A DNA stretch of 64,000 bases. Origin: Dugong dugon (Eukaryota; Chordata; Mammalia; Sirenia; Dugongidae). How positions within the stretch are numbered: the stretch's first letter is position 1; each line of letters opens with the position of its first letter. Below are positions 34,305 to 45,367 of this stretch, in pieces. The notes beneath the pieces are model-generated. The model saw only the letters and a program-made list of their open reading frames with translations. It searched no databases and was not told the origin of the DNA. The translations under genes and the position numbers were made by a program. The stretch spans positions 221,609,711-221,673,710 of the forward strand of contig CM057460.1 of the NCBI GenBank assembly GCA_030035585.1, written 5' to 3'.

Positions 34305-34530
34305 AAAATCTAAATTCGAACTCTGGCTTCGCAGTCTGCTAGTGTTTTGTGACACCAAACAAATCATTGAACCTCTATAAGCCTTAGTTCCCTCCATCTG
34401 TAAACTAGAGGTAATAATTCTTGCTCCCCTTACCTTGAGTGATTGCTTAGCTGATCCAATTATATTGTGAACTGAATGTGTTTTTCATAAAGTATAAAGC
34501 ACAGTAAGAATGCAAGGTATTTATTCTTGC
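34305..34530 (+). mobile_element. MIR
   Basis: TTCGAACTCTGGCTTCGCAG, then CAAATCATTGAACCTCTATA and CCATCTGTAAACTAGAGGTA, fit MIR. Confidence 0.75.
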
Positions 34531-34774
34531 TCTGTGGTAAAGAGAATATCAGAATAATTGGTGTTATTATATTCATATTCTACTCCCAGCTTCTGTGACA
34601 GTAAAGATGTAGTGGAGATTATTTAAACCTTTAAAAAGCTTTATTGTACATTGCTCAATAACAACAAGAGTGTTTTTTTCAAAACTGTGGTGTCTGAAAA
34701 AGCAAAATGTTTGTTGAAATCTTCTAAAGCTTCTTTCTAACTCAGATTCTATCACTTTCACCTGGTTATTGTGA

Positions 34775-35096
34775 GGCTACAGAGTGGTTTCGGGGCAAAA
34801 TTCTCACCTTCTGTGCAGAAGACCTGGGTTTGATTCCTGGCCATTGCACCTCATACGCAGCCACTACCTGTCTGTCAGCAGAGGCTTGCGTGCTGCTGTG
34901 ATGCTGAACAGGTTTCAGTGGAGCTTCCAAAGTAAGAGAGGCCTCCTGAAAAATCAGCCAGTGAAAATCCTTTTGATCACCACATTCTGATCCACAACCA
35001 GTCGTGGGGATGGCGCCGGACCTGGCAGTTTTGTTCCGTTTGTACGTGGGGTTACCATGAGTCAGGGGCTGACTCGACAGCAGCCCACAACAACAA
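34775..35096 (+). mobile_element. Composite SINE with tRNA-Gly-like head
   Basis: GGGCAAAATTCTCACCTTC and GGTTTGATTCCTGGCCATTG form the tRNA-Gly part. CTGTCTGTCAGCAGAGGCTT begins the RTE part. The tail ends CAGCAGCCCACAACAACAAC. Confidence 0.85.
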
Positions 35097-35490
35097 CATT
35101 GTGAAGTTCAAAGGCATCATGAAGCTGAAAGTCTTCTTTGAACTCTGAAAAGCGATTCATACACTAGTTGGGTTTTTAGTATTATTGGTTTAAGCTGGGA
35201 GGCAGCAGGTCACCAGTAAGTCCTGAGGGCCACCAGAGTGGAGATGAAGAACATCGCTGGAGGCTGGGGGATATGGGCCAGGAGTGCAGAGTGGTGCTCA
35301 AAGGGGCCTCTGCTGGACCCCCGATGGATACCATTTTCCTCCCTCAAAAGATAGGGTTCACATCAGACAGAGCAGTGAGACTCCCAGAGCCACAGAGGAG
35401 AGGCCCACCGTGAGCACCCAGTCCAGCCAACGTGGTGAAATAGAATGAGAAGCTGAGATGCTTTTTTGTCTACTTTAAGTACACTCAGAG
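35097..35490. other. Unassigned sequence
   Basis: No gene or repeat family was recognised. Confidence 0.35.
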
Positions 35491-35696
35491 CATCTGTGGG
35501 TAGTGCAAACAGTTAACACATTCAGCTGCTAACTGTAAGGTTGGTGGTTTGAGTCCACCTGGAGGCACCTCAGAAGAAAGCCCTGGTGAGCTGCTTCTGA
35601 AAAATCAGCCATTGAAAACCTTATGGAGCACAGTTCTACTCTGACCCACACTGGGTCGTCATGAGTCAGAGGCTACTCCACAGCAGCTGGTTTTCA
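35491..35696 (+). mobile_element. AfroSINE, long form
   Basis: Head CATCTGTGGGTAGTGCAAAC, body with GAAGAAAGCCCTGGTGAG and AATCAGCCATTGAAAACC, tail CACAGCAGCTGGTTTTC. The flanks CACTCAGAG and CACTCAAAG suggest a duplication. Confidence 0.9.
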
Positions 35697-36132
35697 TAAA
35701 CACTCAAAGTCATGAGGACGTGTAGGCGCCCATCGTACTTCCAGATACTTAAGGATGCAATTGCCAAAATCTTGTCATTGTTCCCACTATTGTTTTCAAC
35801 AGATCCGCCTCTACAAGATTAATACAATTATGCCATCGCCTTTATATCCTGAAACCCATCCAGTTGCGCCACATGCCCAACACCTGCCAGGGGAGGAAGA
35901 TGAAGCAGGTGATACCTGAGTCAGTTGCAGGGCAGCCCGGCAGGTGCCCTCAAAGAGCTGATGCCTTTTGGACAGATTCCTTGGGGAGGGGCATGATGGC
36001 TGGTAGGGGTTCCCTGAGAAGCTGATTTCTTCAGAAAGGTCTGCTACTCTTCCTCCAAGGTCTCACTGAGCAGGGGGTACAAAGCCTCTTACTGCAAAAG
36101 GTCCAATGGCTCATTAATCCAATTAGCATAAT
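35697..36132. other. Unassigned sequence
   Basis: No gene or repeat family was recognised. Confidence 0.35.
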
Positions 36133-36750
36133 GTTGTTAGGTACCTGTCTTAGTCATCTAGTGCTGCTGTAACAGAAATACCATAAGCGGATGGCTTTAA
36201 CAAAGAGAAATTTATTTTCTCACAGTCTAGTAGGCTACAGGTCCAAATTCAGGGCATCAGCTCCAGGAGAAGGCTTTCTCTGTCAGCTCTGGAGGAAGGT
36301 CCTTGTCATACATCTTCCCCGGGACTAGGAGCTTCTCCACACAGGGACCCTGGGTCCAAAGGACGTGCTCTGCTCCTGGCACTGCTTTCTTGGTGGTATG
36401 AGGTCCCCCACTTTCGGCTTGCTCCCCTTTCCTTTTATCTCTTGTAAGTTAAAAGGTGGTGCGGCCACACCCCAGGGAAACTCCATTTACATTGGATCAG
36501 GGATGTGACCTGCTAAGGGTGTTACATCCCACCCTAATCCTCTTTAACATAAAATTACAATGACAAAATGAAGGGCAACCACACAATACTGGGAATCATG
36601 GCCCAGCCAAATTGATACACACATTTTTGGGGGAACATAGTTCAATCCATGACAGTGCCCTCGAGTTACGTCTGATTCATAGCGACCCTATGGACAACAA
36701 AGTGAAACACTGCCCGGTCCTACACCATCCTCACCATCATCATTATGATT
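36133..36750 (-). mobile_element. Short RTE 3' tail split by an LTR
   Basis: GTTGTTAGGTACC (36133-36145) and GTGCCCTCGAGTTACGTCTG (from 36655) join into the RTE minus-strand tail once the LTR between them is removed. Confidence 0.8.
36146..36654 (-). mobile_element. ERVL-MaLR-type solo LTR
   Basis: TGTCTTAGTCATCTAGTG to TTCAATCCATGACA. The flanks GTACC and GTGCC form a 5-bp duplication with one mismatch. It is inserted in an RTE tail and is the closest in-window relative of 29560-30071. Confidence 0.92.
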
Positions 36751-36826
36751 AGGCTAATGATGCACCATCATTAGAATAATAGAACTGTGATATTTCCATA
36801 CAGCTCCCAGCCAGAAGTGACCAGTA

Positions 36827-37028
36827 CCAGTTATTGTCAAGTCAGTTCCACCTCATGGGGACCCCACGTGTGTCAGGGTAGAATTGTGCTCCATAGGGTT
36901 TTCAATGGCTGATTTTTCAAAAGTAGGTTGCCAGGCCTTTCTTCTGAGGCACCTCTGGGTGGACTTGAACTGCCAACCTTTCGGTTAACGGTTGAGCACA
37001 TTAACTGTTTGTACACCCAGTGACTCCA
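36827..37028 (-). mobile_element. AfroSINE, long form
   Basis: Tail CAGTTATTGTCAAGTCAGTT at the left and head ACACCCAGTGACTCC at the right. Confidence 0.9.
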
Positions 37029-37307
37029 AGGCAGGATTTCAGCAAATGAGGCCGCAGAGTAGTTTACAGTTGTGCAGGATGTGCACTGCACAACCCCAGG
37101 GGCGTCCTCCCCATGGACCACGCTAGGAATGACGCCCCCTAGGGTTGTGTGGTGCCCACGTGCTCACCCCTGCACAGGGTCTGGAAGTCCAGCCCCTACA
37201 GGCTCAGTTACCTTAGGCTCTAAACATCATACTGTGCAAACCTGTAAGTGGAGTTTGGCAAGTCAGCGTCTGAAGGGGAAAGAAAATAAGCAGATCAGTA
37301 GGCAATG

Positions 37308-37459
37308 TGGTTTGAGTCTACCCAGAGGTGTCTTGGAAGAAAGGCCTGGCCATCTACTTCCAAAAATTCAACCATTGAAAACCCTGTGGAGCACAGTTCT
37401 ACTCTGACACACATGGGGTCTCCATGAGTCAGAATCGACTTGACGGCAACTGGATTTTT
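37308..37459 (+). mobile_element. AfroSINE, long form, 5' incomplete
   Basis: It begins near GTGGTTTGAGTCTACCCAG and ends GACTTGACGGCAACTGG plus T run. An L1 is inserted in its tail. Confidence 0.88.
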
Positions 37460-37856
37460 TTTGGGGGGGGGCTTTATTTTTTGTTGTTGTTGTTCTTTAT
37501 GGTTGTAGTTTAAGTGAAAGTTTACATTTCAAGTTAGTCTCTCATACAAAAATGTATACGTACATTGTTATGTGACCCTAATTGCTCTCCCTATACTGTG
37601 ACAGCACACTCCTCCTTTCTGCCCCTGATTTCCCGTGTCCATTCAGCCAGTTCCTGACCCTCTCTGCCTTCTCATGTCACCTCCGGACAGGAGCTGCCCA
37701 TTTAGTTTCATGTCTCTGCTTAAGGTAAGAAGCACACTCTTCACGAGTATCAGTTTATGTCTCACAGTCCAGTCCAATCTTTGTCTGAAGAATTGGTCTG
37801 GGAAATTGTTTTAGTTCTGGGCTGATAGAGAATCTGGGGGCCATGCTTTCCAGAGT
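37460..37856 (-). mobile_element. Short 5'-truncated L1 in an AfroSINE tail
   Basis: About 400 bp of L1 3' UTR in reverse. Landmarks are TTTACATTTCAAGTTAGTCT and the GGGGGCCATGCTTTCC block. The duplication GGCAACTGGATTTTT (37445-37459 and 37857-37871) is 15 bp and perfect. Confidence 0.93.
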
Positions 37857-37871
37857 GGCAACTGGATTTTT

Positions 37872-38524
37872 AGGAAATCTGGAATCCACAGTTTCTTCAA
37901 CTCTGTTCTCCAAGATTTGCCTTCCTTGGCTACTTGCTTCTGGAAATGTAATCACTTGTCTGGAAATCCCTTCTCTGTTGTTCCTTGAAAACAAACAACA
38001 GAAACACAAAAAAAATCCTTTCATTACCTGGTACTGTGTTAGACATGTACACAACAAAGCGCGGGATAAAAGTCTGGGCTTGTCGCAGGGAACAATGAGG
38101 GATTCATTGCCTCACTGAAAGAAATGCACACAGCAAACAAGCCATCCTATGCCCTTTTTTTTTTCTTTTTTGCTTTCAACATTTTCTAGTCAGGAAAAAA
38201 AAAAAGTTCGCTTCAGGAGCAGGAAGAATTAAGACTTGTCTTATTCAGACTAATCCGATATTCACATCCGTATTTAAAAGGAAACTCCCCGTGTGATAAC
38301 CTGGGTTGGCTGTTGACTGTGAATGTTCTAGAAGCAAGGAGACCCAGAGAAAATGAACACGGGCCACACAAGAGGCCAGAGGGATTTTCTGAGATGGGAC
38401 CTGATTACAAACTGGTCCAACTTGCACTGCAATTTTTTTTTTTTCTGACTCATTCTGTGGTTCTGGAGGTGTGTGTATTGTAGACAAGAACCTGATTCAC
38501 CATCAGCCACTGATACCAAAACAG
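37872..38524. other. Unassigned sequence
   Basis: No gene or family was recognised. There are homopolymer T and A runs near 38155-38205 and a T run near 38433-38444. Confidence 0.4.
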
Positions 38525-38868
38525 TTGTTGGCAGCTGCCATTGAATTGGTCCCCAACTCATGGCAACACCATGCACAATGGAAGGAAATGCTGCCCAGTC
38601 CTGCACCATACCCGTGATAAGTTGCAGATGGAACTACCATGATCCAAAGAATTTTACTGGCTGATTTTTTAAAATTGCCAGGCCTTTCTTCCTAGTCTGT
38701 CTTAGTCTGGAAGCTCCCCTGAAACTTGTTCAGTATCATAGCAACATGCAAGTCTCCATTGACAGATGGGTGGTGGCTGCACTGGGTTCCAACGACGAAA
38801 ACTGAAATCGAACTCAGGTTTCCTGCACGGAAGGTGAATTCTACCGCTCAACTACCAAAACCCTGAGG
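38525..38868 (-). mobile_element. Composite SINE with tRNA-Gly-like head
   Basis: The head is at the right (reverse of GGTAGAATTCACCTTCCGT and a B box in AACTCAGGTTTCC). The RTE 5' UTR part (TCTTAGTCTGGAAGCTCC) is central and the tail GGCAGCTGCCATTGAATTGG is at the left. Confidence 0.85.
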
Positions 38869-39370
38869 CCAGAATCACGGGGTTTAAAAAAAGCCCCGGT
38901 GCTCTGGGTAAGAACAGCCAAACTGGCCTGGGCACTTCAAAACTCTGTCAATAAAGTGATTGGAAAAGGGGAGAGAAATATTTGCAGACAAAATGTAGTC
39001 CAAGGTTTATAAATTCTTATCTCGGGTGGATTCAGTCTTGGATGAACAAACACTTGATTTTCCTTGTGCACACAGAATTTCACGGAGCTCAAGGATGGAG
39101 CTATTGTTGCTGCCATGGGGTGTATGGGAGGCGAGGACTAGGAGTGGGGCTGGCAATCAGTACGGGAGTGTGACTGTCCCCCCTTCTCTGCAGGGTAAAT
39201 GGTGCTGCTTCCCAAGGACCCCCTGCAGCGTCCTGAGAAAAGTGATCCCAGGACCCCAGGTGCCTGAGAAAATGTGTGAGGGTCAGGGCCAGCCCGTTCC
39301 TGCTCATGCTACTCAGCAGAACCTCCTTTATCTTCATGCACATCAACAGCTACTTACTGAACATTTAACA
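38869..39370. other. Unassigned sequence
   Basis: No gene or repeat family was recognised. Confidence 0.35.
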
Positions 39371-39555
39371 AGGCTTTGTGGGTGGTGCAAAAAGTACTCA
39401 GCCGCTAACCAAAAAGTTGGAGGTTTGAGCCTACTGAGAGGCACCTCAGAAGAAAGGCTTTTGAAAAAATCAGCCATTGAAAACACTGTGGAGCACAGTT
39501 CTACTCTGACACACATGGGGTCGCCATGCATGGGAATTCACTTGACAGCTGGTTA
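39371..39555 (+). mobile_element. AfroSINE, long form
   Basis: CTTTGTGGGTGGTGCAAAAAG, then GGCACCTCAGAAGAAAGGC, then the tail AATTCACTTGACAGCTGG. Confidence 0.88.
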
Positions 39556-39861
39556 GAATTTTGGCCTGGCCCTTGCTAGTGTGCCTCCTTTTCTTCATCT
39601 GTAAATGAGCCCAGTGCTCACAAGAACTGCCTCGTCTGATCGTTGGTCAGATTCAGCGAGCTGACACGTGTCCACTTCCGGCAAGAGACCCTGGCACACC
39701 ACAGGTTAAAACCTCTTTGTCATCATATGCAGCGCACACATGACATTGTGCCACAGTGTGCAGAGGGGCAAACACGGAATGTACTGATCGGTGAGCCTTC
39801 GCCTCTCTCACACGTTTGTTTCCTGGGGCCGCAGTAACAAAGTAACAAAGTACCACAAACT

Positions 39862-40169
39862 TGCTGTTGTTAGCTGCTGTCCAGTTGGCTCCAGTTCATG
39901 GCAACCTTACGTATAACACAAGGAAACACTGCCCAGTCCTGTGCCACCCTCACAATCCTTGCTATGTTTGAGCCCGTGATGGCAGCCACCATGTCAATCC
40001 ATCTCATGGAGGGTTTTCCTCATTTTCACTGACCCTCTGCTTTACCAAACATGATGTCCTTTTCTAGTGATTGGTCTTCCTGATGACATGTCCAAAGTAA
40101 GCAAGATGATGTCTCACCACCCTCGCTTCTAAGGAGCATTCCAGCTGTACTTCTTCCAAGACGGATTTG
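39862..40169 (-). mobile_element. RTE 3'-end fragment
   Basis: GCTGTTGTTAGCTGCTGTCC to CTTCTTCCAAGACGGATTTG, the reverse of the RTE RT C terminus and tail. It lies in the MLT1 LTR. Confidence 0.9.
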
Positions 40170-40419
40170 GCTTAAAACAACAGAAATTTATTCTCTCACA
40201 GATCTGAAGGCCAGAGCTCAAAATTGATGTGTTGGCAGGGCCACGCTCCCTCTGAAGTCTCTGGGGGAGAATATGTTCCATGCCTTTTCTTAGCTTCTGG
40301 AGCTGCTGGAGATTCTGCCTTTGTCTTCACATGTCCTTCTCCCTGTATATCTGCATCTCCTCTTACTGTAAAGACACTGGTCATTGGATTAGGGCCCACC
40401 CTAACCCAGTATACAGAAA

Positions 40420-40566
40420 CCCAAACCCGTTACTGTCAAGTCAATTCCGACTCATAGCGAAACAATAGGACAAAGTAGAACTGCCCATAGGGTTTCCAAG
40501 GAGAAGACGGTGGATTCGAACCACTGACCTTTTGGTTAGCAGCTGAGCTCTTAACCACTGTGCCCA
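40420..40566 (-). mobile_element. AfroSINE, short form
   Basis: AAACCCGTTACTGTCAAGTC tail and ACTCATAGCG motif lead to the head CTCTTAACCACTGTGCC. It is inserted in the MLT1 LTR. Confidence 0.92.
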
Positions 40567-40690
40567 GTAGGACCTCATCTTAATTTGATTATCTTTCCAT
40601 AGACCCCATTTCCAAACAAGGTCACATTCACACGTACAGGAGTTAGGACTTCAACGTATCTTTTGGGGGGACACAATGCAACCTACAACA

Positions 40691-41384
40691 CACTCCTTCT
40701 CTGGGTCCCAAGGGTCTCAGCTCTCCCCTTGCCCACCCAGAGTGAGCCCACCACAGAACAAGAGGCAAAGGCTGCAAACCATCAGCAGTGAGTGAGCTCA
40801 GAAAAGACCCTGGCCTCACCACTGGACAGGCAGACTCCAGATACACGCACAGCTGTGGGGGAAGCTTTCCTGCCCCCAGAGACGAGAGAAACTGTGCCGC
40901 TGTCAGACACAGAAAGTGCAGGATGGGACGGGACCAGTAAGGAGGACCTGCAGCATTTCAGAGAGCCCACCAGAGTCAGGGGCCCCTCCCCAAGTCAAGC
41001 TGCTGAGTGGAAACTGAGTCACTGCCCACTGGTTCCTCTTGAGTGCCCCGGGCCTTGCCCAGCCCCCTGACCATTTTGTATGGACAATCCCTCCATCCAA
41101 AGGTGCTGGATGCTTGTTAGCTAGTCCTGAGCAGAGGCAGTGGGACTTGGAGAAGGAAGGGATCTGGCCGAAGGGGCCTACAGAAGCGGGGACATTGGAA
41201 GACCATGCCACCTGGCTGGGGGAGGGGAGCAGCAGCATGCCAGGAAGTCCCCGCCCTTGAGGGCTAGCCACTTGTCAGAGGCCTGGGTGGCGCCAAGAGA
41301 AACCCGTGTGATCACAGTAGGAGGGACTAGGTGAGAGCAGTTACAACGTGGTCTGTGGTCTGCAATGGATCAACTGATCACCTA

Positions 41385-41397
<13 letters not shown>
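40691..41397. other. GC-rich unassigned sequence
   Basis: Open frames occur on both strands (for example 40792-41070 and 40903-41271), but no protein family or splice-site pattern is recognisable. Confidence 0.4.

Positions 41398-41443
<46 letters not shown>
41398..41443. repeat. (GT)n microsatellite
   Basis: About 20 uninterrupted GT units ending in GCGCGC. An alternating purine-pyrimidine tract of this type can adopt Z-DNA. Confidence 0.95.
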
Positions 41444-41498
41444 TTCTCAAACAGCAGGAAGGCCAAAGCCCTCTTTGAACTGCTGTGGGAGAACACAG

Positions 41499-41703
41499 AG
41501 TCCCTGGATGGCACAAACAATTAAGCGCTCAGCTGCTAACCGGAAAGTAGGAGGTTCAAGTCCACCCAGAGGTACCTAGAAAGAAATGTCTGGCGATCTA
41601 CTTCTGAAAGATCAGACATTGAAAACCCTGTGGAGTGCAGTTCTACTCTGACACACATGGGGTCGCCATGAGTCAGGGTTGACACAACGGCACCTGGTTT
41701 TTG
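41499..41703 (+). mobile_element. AfroSINE, long form
   Basis: GAGTCCCTGGATGGCACAAAC, then GCTCAGCTGCTAACCGGAAAG, then the tail ACAACGGCACCTGGTTTTTG. Confidence 0.92.
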
Positions 41704-41789
41704 ACTTGGGGAAAACACACCCCAAGGACATTTCCAGCGGCACCTCTGGAGAACAGAGAGGCTGGCATCTGGCTAATGCTCATTGGGGG

Positions 41790-41925
41790 TCTGACCCGGC
41801 CTTAGTAACTCAGCCAGTAGAACCTCAATTTCCTCATCTGTAAGGAGGCGACAATAATCTACCCCTTTGGTTGTCCTGAGAGTTAGGCCATATGTAAAGC
41901 ACCTATTACATAGTAGGAGCTCCAG
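41790..41925 (+). mobile_element. MIR fragment
   Basis: CTCAATTTCCTCATCTGTAAG, then TGTCCTGAGAGTTAGGCCAT and GTAAAGCACCTATTACATAG, fit the MIR 3' half. Confidence 0.75.
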
Positions 41926-42149
41926 AGAGATGCTGTTGAAGCCCATAATGACATTGCTAGCTCTACTCTGCAATATCGTCATTTTAATATTGCAAAATAT
42001 TAATGCAGTAAAATATTTTATTCAGGCACAAAAATCATCTACTGTTTCTATCCCCTAAAGCTACATAAATAACAAAACTCTGATACTTTGTTTCAGTTTG
42101 TACAGGAGTTTACATTTTTGCAAAGTACTCTCAAATACAGACCCCTCGC

Positions 42150-42300
42150 ATACGGTTCCCTAGCTGACCGCTTGCTTTCCAGGCTGGTCACTTGATCCTT
42201 TTGCACTCTAGTTTTCTCCCGGTAAAACGAGGCTGATGTGAGGATTAAGGACTTACCGAAGGGAAAGCGTTCACACTTGTGTGCACGGTGCGCGCCCTAT
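42150..42300 (+). mobile_element. Possible MIR fragment
   Basis: CTCTAGTTTTCTCCCGGTAAA and GATGTGAGGATTAAGGAC resemble the MIR 3' half. It is weakly preserved. Confidence 0.4.
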
Positions 42301-42307
42301 AACAGTG

Positions 42308-42950
42308 AGCCTGTTCTACCTTGGTGAGTAACATCTGGTGTTTTAAAAGCCTGTGAGCAGCCATCTAAGATACTCCCCTGGTCTCACCCCTTCGGGAGCA
42401 AGGGAGAATGAAGAAAACAAGATACAAGGGAAAGATGAGTCCAAAGGTCTAATGGACCACAGCTACCACAGCCTCCACCAGACGGAGTCCAGTACAACTA
42501 GATGTTGCCTGGCTACCACCACTGACTGCCCTGACAGGGATCACAACAGAGGGTCCCAGACAGAGCTGGAGAAAAATGTAGAACAAAATTCTAACTCACA
42601 AAAAATGACCAGGCTTACTGGCCTGACAGAGACTGGAGAACTCCCGAGAGTATGGCCCCCTGGACGCCCTTTTAGCTCAGTAATGAAGTCACTCCCGAGA
42701 TTCACCCTTCAGACAAAGATTAGACAGCCCCATAAAAGAAAACGAGACTAATGAAGTACAACAGTCCAGGGACAGGGACTAGAAGGCAGGAGGGGACAGA
42801 AAAGCTGGTAATAGGGAACCAAAGGTTGAGAAGGGACAGTGTTGACATGTCATGGGGTTGTTAACCAATGTCATAAAACAATATGTGTACTAACTGTTTA
42901 ATGAGAAACTATTTGTTCTGTAAACCTTCATCTAAAGTACAGTAAAAAGA
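42308..42950 (+). mobile_element. L1 3' UTR fragment
   Basis: CTACCTTGGTGAGTAACATC and GCAGCCATCTAAGATACTCC, up to CTGTAAACCTTCATCTAAAG, parallel the 3' UTR in 12668-14807. It is 5' truncated within the 3' UTR. Confidence 0.9.
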
Positions 42951-43008
42951 AAATAAAATAAATAATAAATAAATCGATCCAATGGCAATAAATAAATAAA
43001 TAAATAAA
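42951..43008. repeat. A-rich (AAAT)n tail of the L1
   Basis: AAATAAAATAAATAATAAATAA-type repeats form the expanded tail, with a second run at 42988-43007. Confidence 0.85.
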
Positions 43009-43149
43009 GGTGAGCCTGTATTTCCAACTGGTCTCTACTGACAAGTTCTCTGCTTTGGCTGAGCTGCTGGGTCCTGAGGGTCTAGAGACTGTCAGCAGGG
43101 ATGACAGGAGATGCATGGATGTGAACTGGAGGAAGTGTGAAGGCTTAAA

Positions 43150-43202
43150 CAGGGAGGGAGGGAAATAGAGAAGGGAGGGAGGGAGGGAGGGAGGGAGGAA
43201 GG
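43150..43202. repeat. (GGGA)n simple repeat
   Basis: Interrupted GGGAGGGAGGGA units. The purine strand is the plus strand. It is a potential G-quadruplex tract. Confidence 0.9.
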
Positions 43203-43725
43203 TGGCCGGGGTGGGGAGAAGGGGGCTGGCTGTGATGTGAAATAGAATGGAGACCTTTAGTAAGGACTTGAAGAAAGTAAAGGAGAGGTCACTCTGCAGC
43301 TGTCAGGGGGGAGCATTCCAGCCAGAGGAGCAGGCGTAGAAAAGCCCCAAAGGCTGGAGCTGCACCAGGGAGAGGGTGGAGCGGAGGAAGGCTGCATAGA
43401 CAACAGAGGGCTCACAGGTCCCCTAAGACATGGGTCCCACAGGAGCCACGGCAGGGTTTTCAGCAGAGGAGCGACACAAGGTGACATACTTTAACAGGAT
43501 CACTCTGGCAGCTGAGCAGTAAGAGTAGAGGCCAGGGGATGCTCCAGGTGGGGGATGATGCAGGCTTCGAGCAGGCAGCAGTGCAGGGGTGAGAAGTGGT
43601 TGGTCAATTTCTACCTGATTTGTGGAAGTAGAGCCAGCATGATTCCCGATGATTGGATGTGGGGTGTGAGAGAAAGAAAAGGTAAGGATGTCTCCAAAAT
43701 ATGGGAGCTAAACAACTAGAAGGAT

Positions 43726-43893
43726 CAACTAACCAACCAACCCATTGCCATCGAGTCTATTCCGACTCATAGTAACCCTATAGCACAGAGTAGAACTGCC
43801 CCATAGGGTTTCCAAGGAGCACCTGGTGGATTCAAACTGCTGACCTTTTGGTTAGCAGCTGTAGCTTTTAACCACCTCACCACCAGGGTTTCC
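43726..43893 (-). mobile_element. AfroSINE, short form
   Basis: Tail AACCCATTGCCATCGAGTCT to head CACCACCAGGGTTTCC. The duplication ACTAGAAGGAT is perfect (43715-43725 and 43894-43904). Confidence 0.95.
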
Positions 43894-43948
43894 ACTAGAA
43901 GGATGGATAGGATATTTAACTGAGGTGAGGAAGAGCACAGGTAGCAGA

Positions 43949-43950
<2 letters not shown>

Positions 43951-43996
<46 letters not shown>

Positions 43997-44003
43997 TGTG
44001 TGT
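43951..44003. repeat. (GT)n microsatellite
   Basis: About 25 GT units with one GTAT interruption, inside the L2-type fragment. Confidence 0.95.
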
Positions 44004-44403
44004 TGGGGTGGGTGGGGTGTTACACAGTACAAGTTCTCTTTTAATTATGTTAAATTTGAGATGTATATTAGAAATCCCCACAGTGTATCAAGCAAGGAAG
44101 CAGAGGGTAGATGAGTCTTAGCGTGGGCATCCAGGAGAGGAGTGAGCTGGTACTAGGAACTCCAATGATATTTAAAACCATGATTATGGGTGTGAGCCCC
44201 AGGGAGTGAGCATGGACGGCACGCAGAAGAGGACCAAGGACCAAACCCTGGCATCTCCAACACGGAGAGGTTGAGAAGAAGAAAAGGAACCAGAGGGAGA
44301 GATCCAAGAGCAAGGAGAGAAACCAAGAGACTGAGGTGTCCTACATAGGAATCAGGAGAAAAGGGAGTTATGACAGAAGATGAGCCCTTTTGTCAAACGT
44401 TGC

Positions 44404-44789
44404 TGTTATGGATTGAATTGCATTTGCCCAAAATACGTGATGGAATCCTAACCCCTATACCTGTGGATGTAATCCTGTTTGGAAATAGGGTTTTGGTGGT
44501 ATCAATGGGGCTACACCAGTATAAGATGTGTCCAAAATCTAATCACTTCTGAGTTATTGAAAGAGTTGATCAGACACAAACACAGACACACGGGGGAGGA
44601 CAGACACCAAGGATCGGCCAGAAGCCAAGGAGACAAGGAATGCCCGGGCTACCAGCGTGGAAGGAATCAACATGGCCAAGACCCTGGCTTGGACTTTTAG
44701 CCTCCAGAACTGTAAGAAAATAAATGTGTTCTATTTAAAGCCACCCACTTGCGGTATTTCTGTTATAGCAGCTGCGGGAGACTAAGACA
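44404..44789 (+). mobile_element. ERVL-MaLR-type solo LTR
   Basis: TGTTATGGATTGAATTGC to GGGAGACTAAGACA. The flanks GTTGC and ATTGC are a near-perfect 5-bp duplication. It resembles the outer LTR at 177-1094 (shared CCTGTTTGGAAATAGGGTTT). Confidence 0.92.
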
Positions 44790-45294
44790 ATTGCCAAAGG
44801 CTCAGATGAAATGATGACCAAGAACAACCCAACTCCACTCTGGGGCTGGGAGTCAAAGATGATGTTCATATGCAGCGACTGTCCTTCTCTGGGTTGTGGC
44901 CGCTAATCTCCAGGGTTTAGCTTGGTTCTAGGGATTCCATCAAGTTCAATGTCCAATGTGAGTTCAACACAGACTCAAGGATATGAGGTTATCCCCAAGA
45001 AGAAGCAGAGCCAAATTCATCACAGAGTCACCACGTTCATAAACAGAAAGCTGCCAGCCTTGAAGAGCAGATAAGGCAACTTTGCTTCCATTTCATTATG
45101 GAGAACATTACTGTCCCGCACACTTACGAAGTAGGGATACATTAGAGTATTTTCTTTCAAAAGCAAATTTTAAACATCTCTTAACTGAAGATGATCCAAA
45201 AATAGTGATTTTTCACAAGAAAAACCTGTTGCCTTCAAATTTTCCCTAATGTCATGGATCCATTACTGTAGTGTTGGGATCCAAACATCTCTTC
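44790..45294. other. Unassigned sequence
   Basis: No gene or repeat family was recognised. Confidence 0.35.
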
Positions 45295-45367
45295 TGCTTA
45301 CTGTGGAGAAAATCCCTTAACTTTACCCAGTCTCAACTGCCTCACTTGTAAATTCACTTTGCCTATG

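Larger units (their letters stand above)
39815..40690 (-). mobile_element. MLT1-type LTR carrying two insertions
   Basis: The order follows an ancestral placental MLT1 LTR read in reverse. Landmarks are AACAAAGTACCACAAAC, then GCTTAAAACAACAGAAATTT, TTGGATTAGGGCCCACCCTA, and CTCATCTTAATTTGATTA with GGGACACAATGCAACC. An RTE tail (39862-40169) and an AfroSINE (40420-40566) interrupt it. Confidence 0.88.
43250..44345 (-). mobile_element. Ancient L2/CR1-type LINE fragment
   Basis: Plus-strand landmarks are AGGATCACTCTGGCAGCTGA, TGGATGTGGGGTGTGAGAGA and GGACCAAGGACCAAACCCTG. They are the reverse complement of the RT region of the LINE seen at 10441-11250 (decayed QGLVLGPLL on the minus strand). 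An AfroSINE and a (GT)n run interrupt it. Confidence 0.65.

Noticed and set aside
41398-41443. Direct repeats considered for a CRISPR-like array
   Set aside because: This is a plain GT microsatellite in a mammalian genome. No spaced repeats of constant length were seen.
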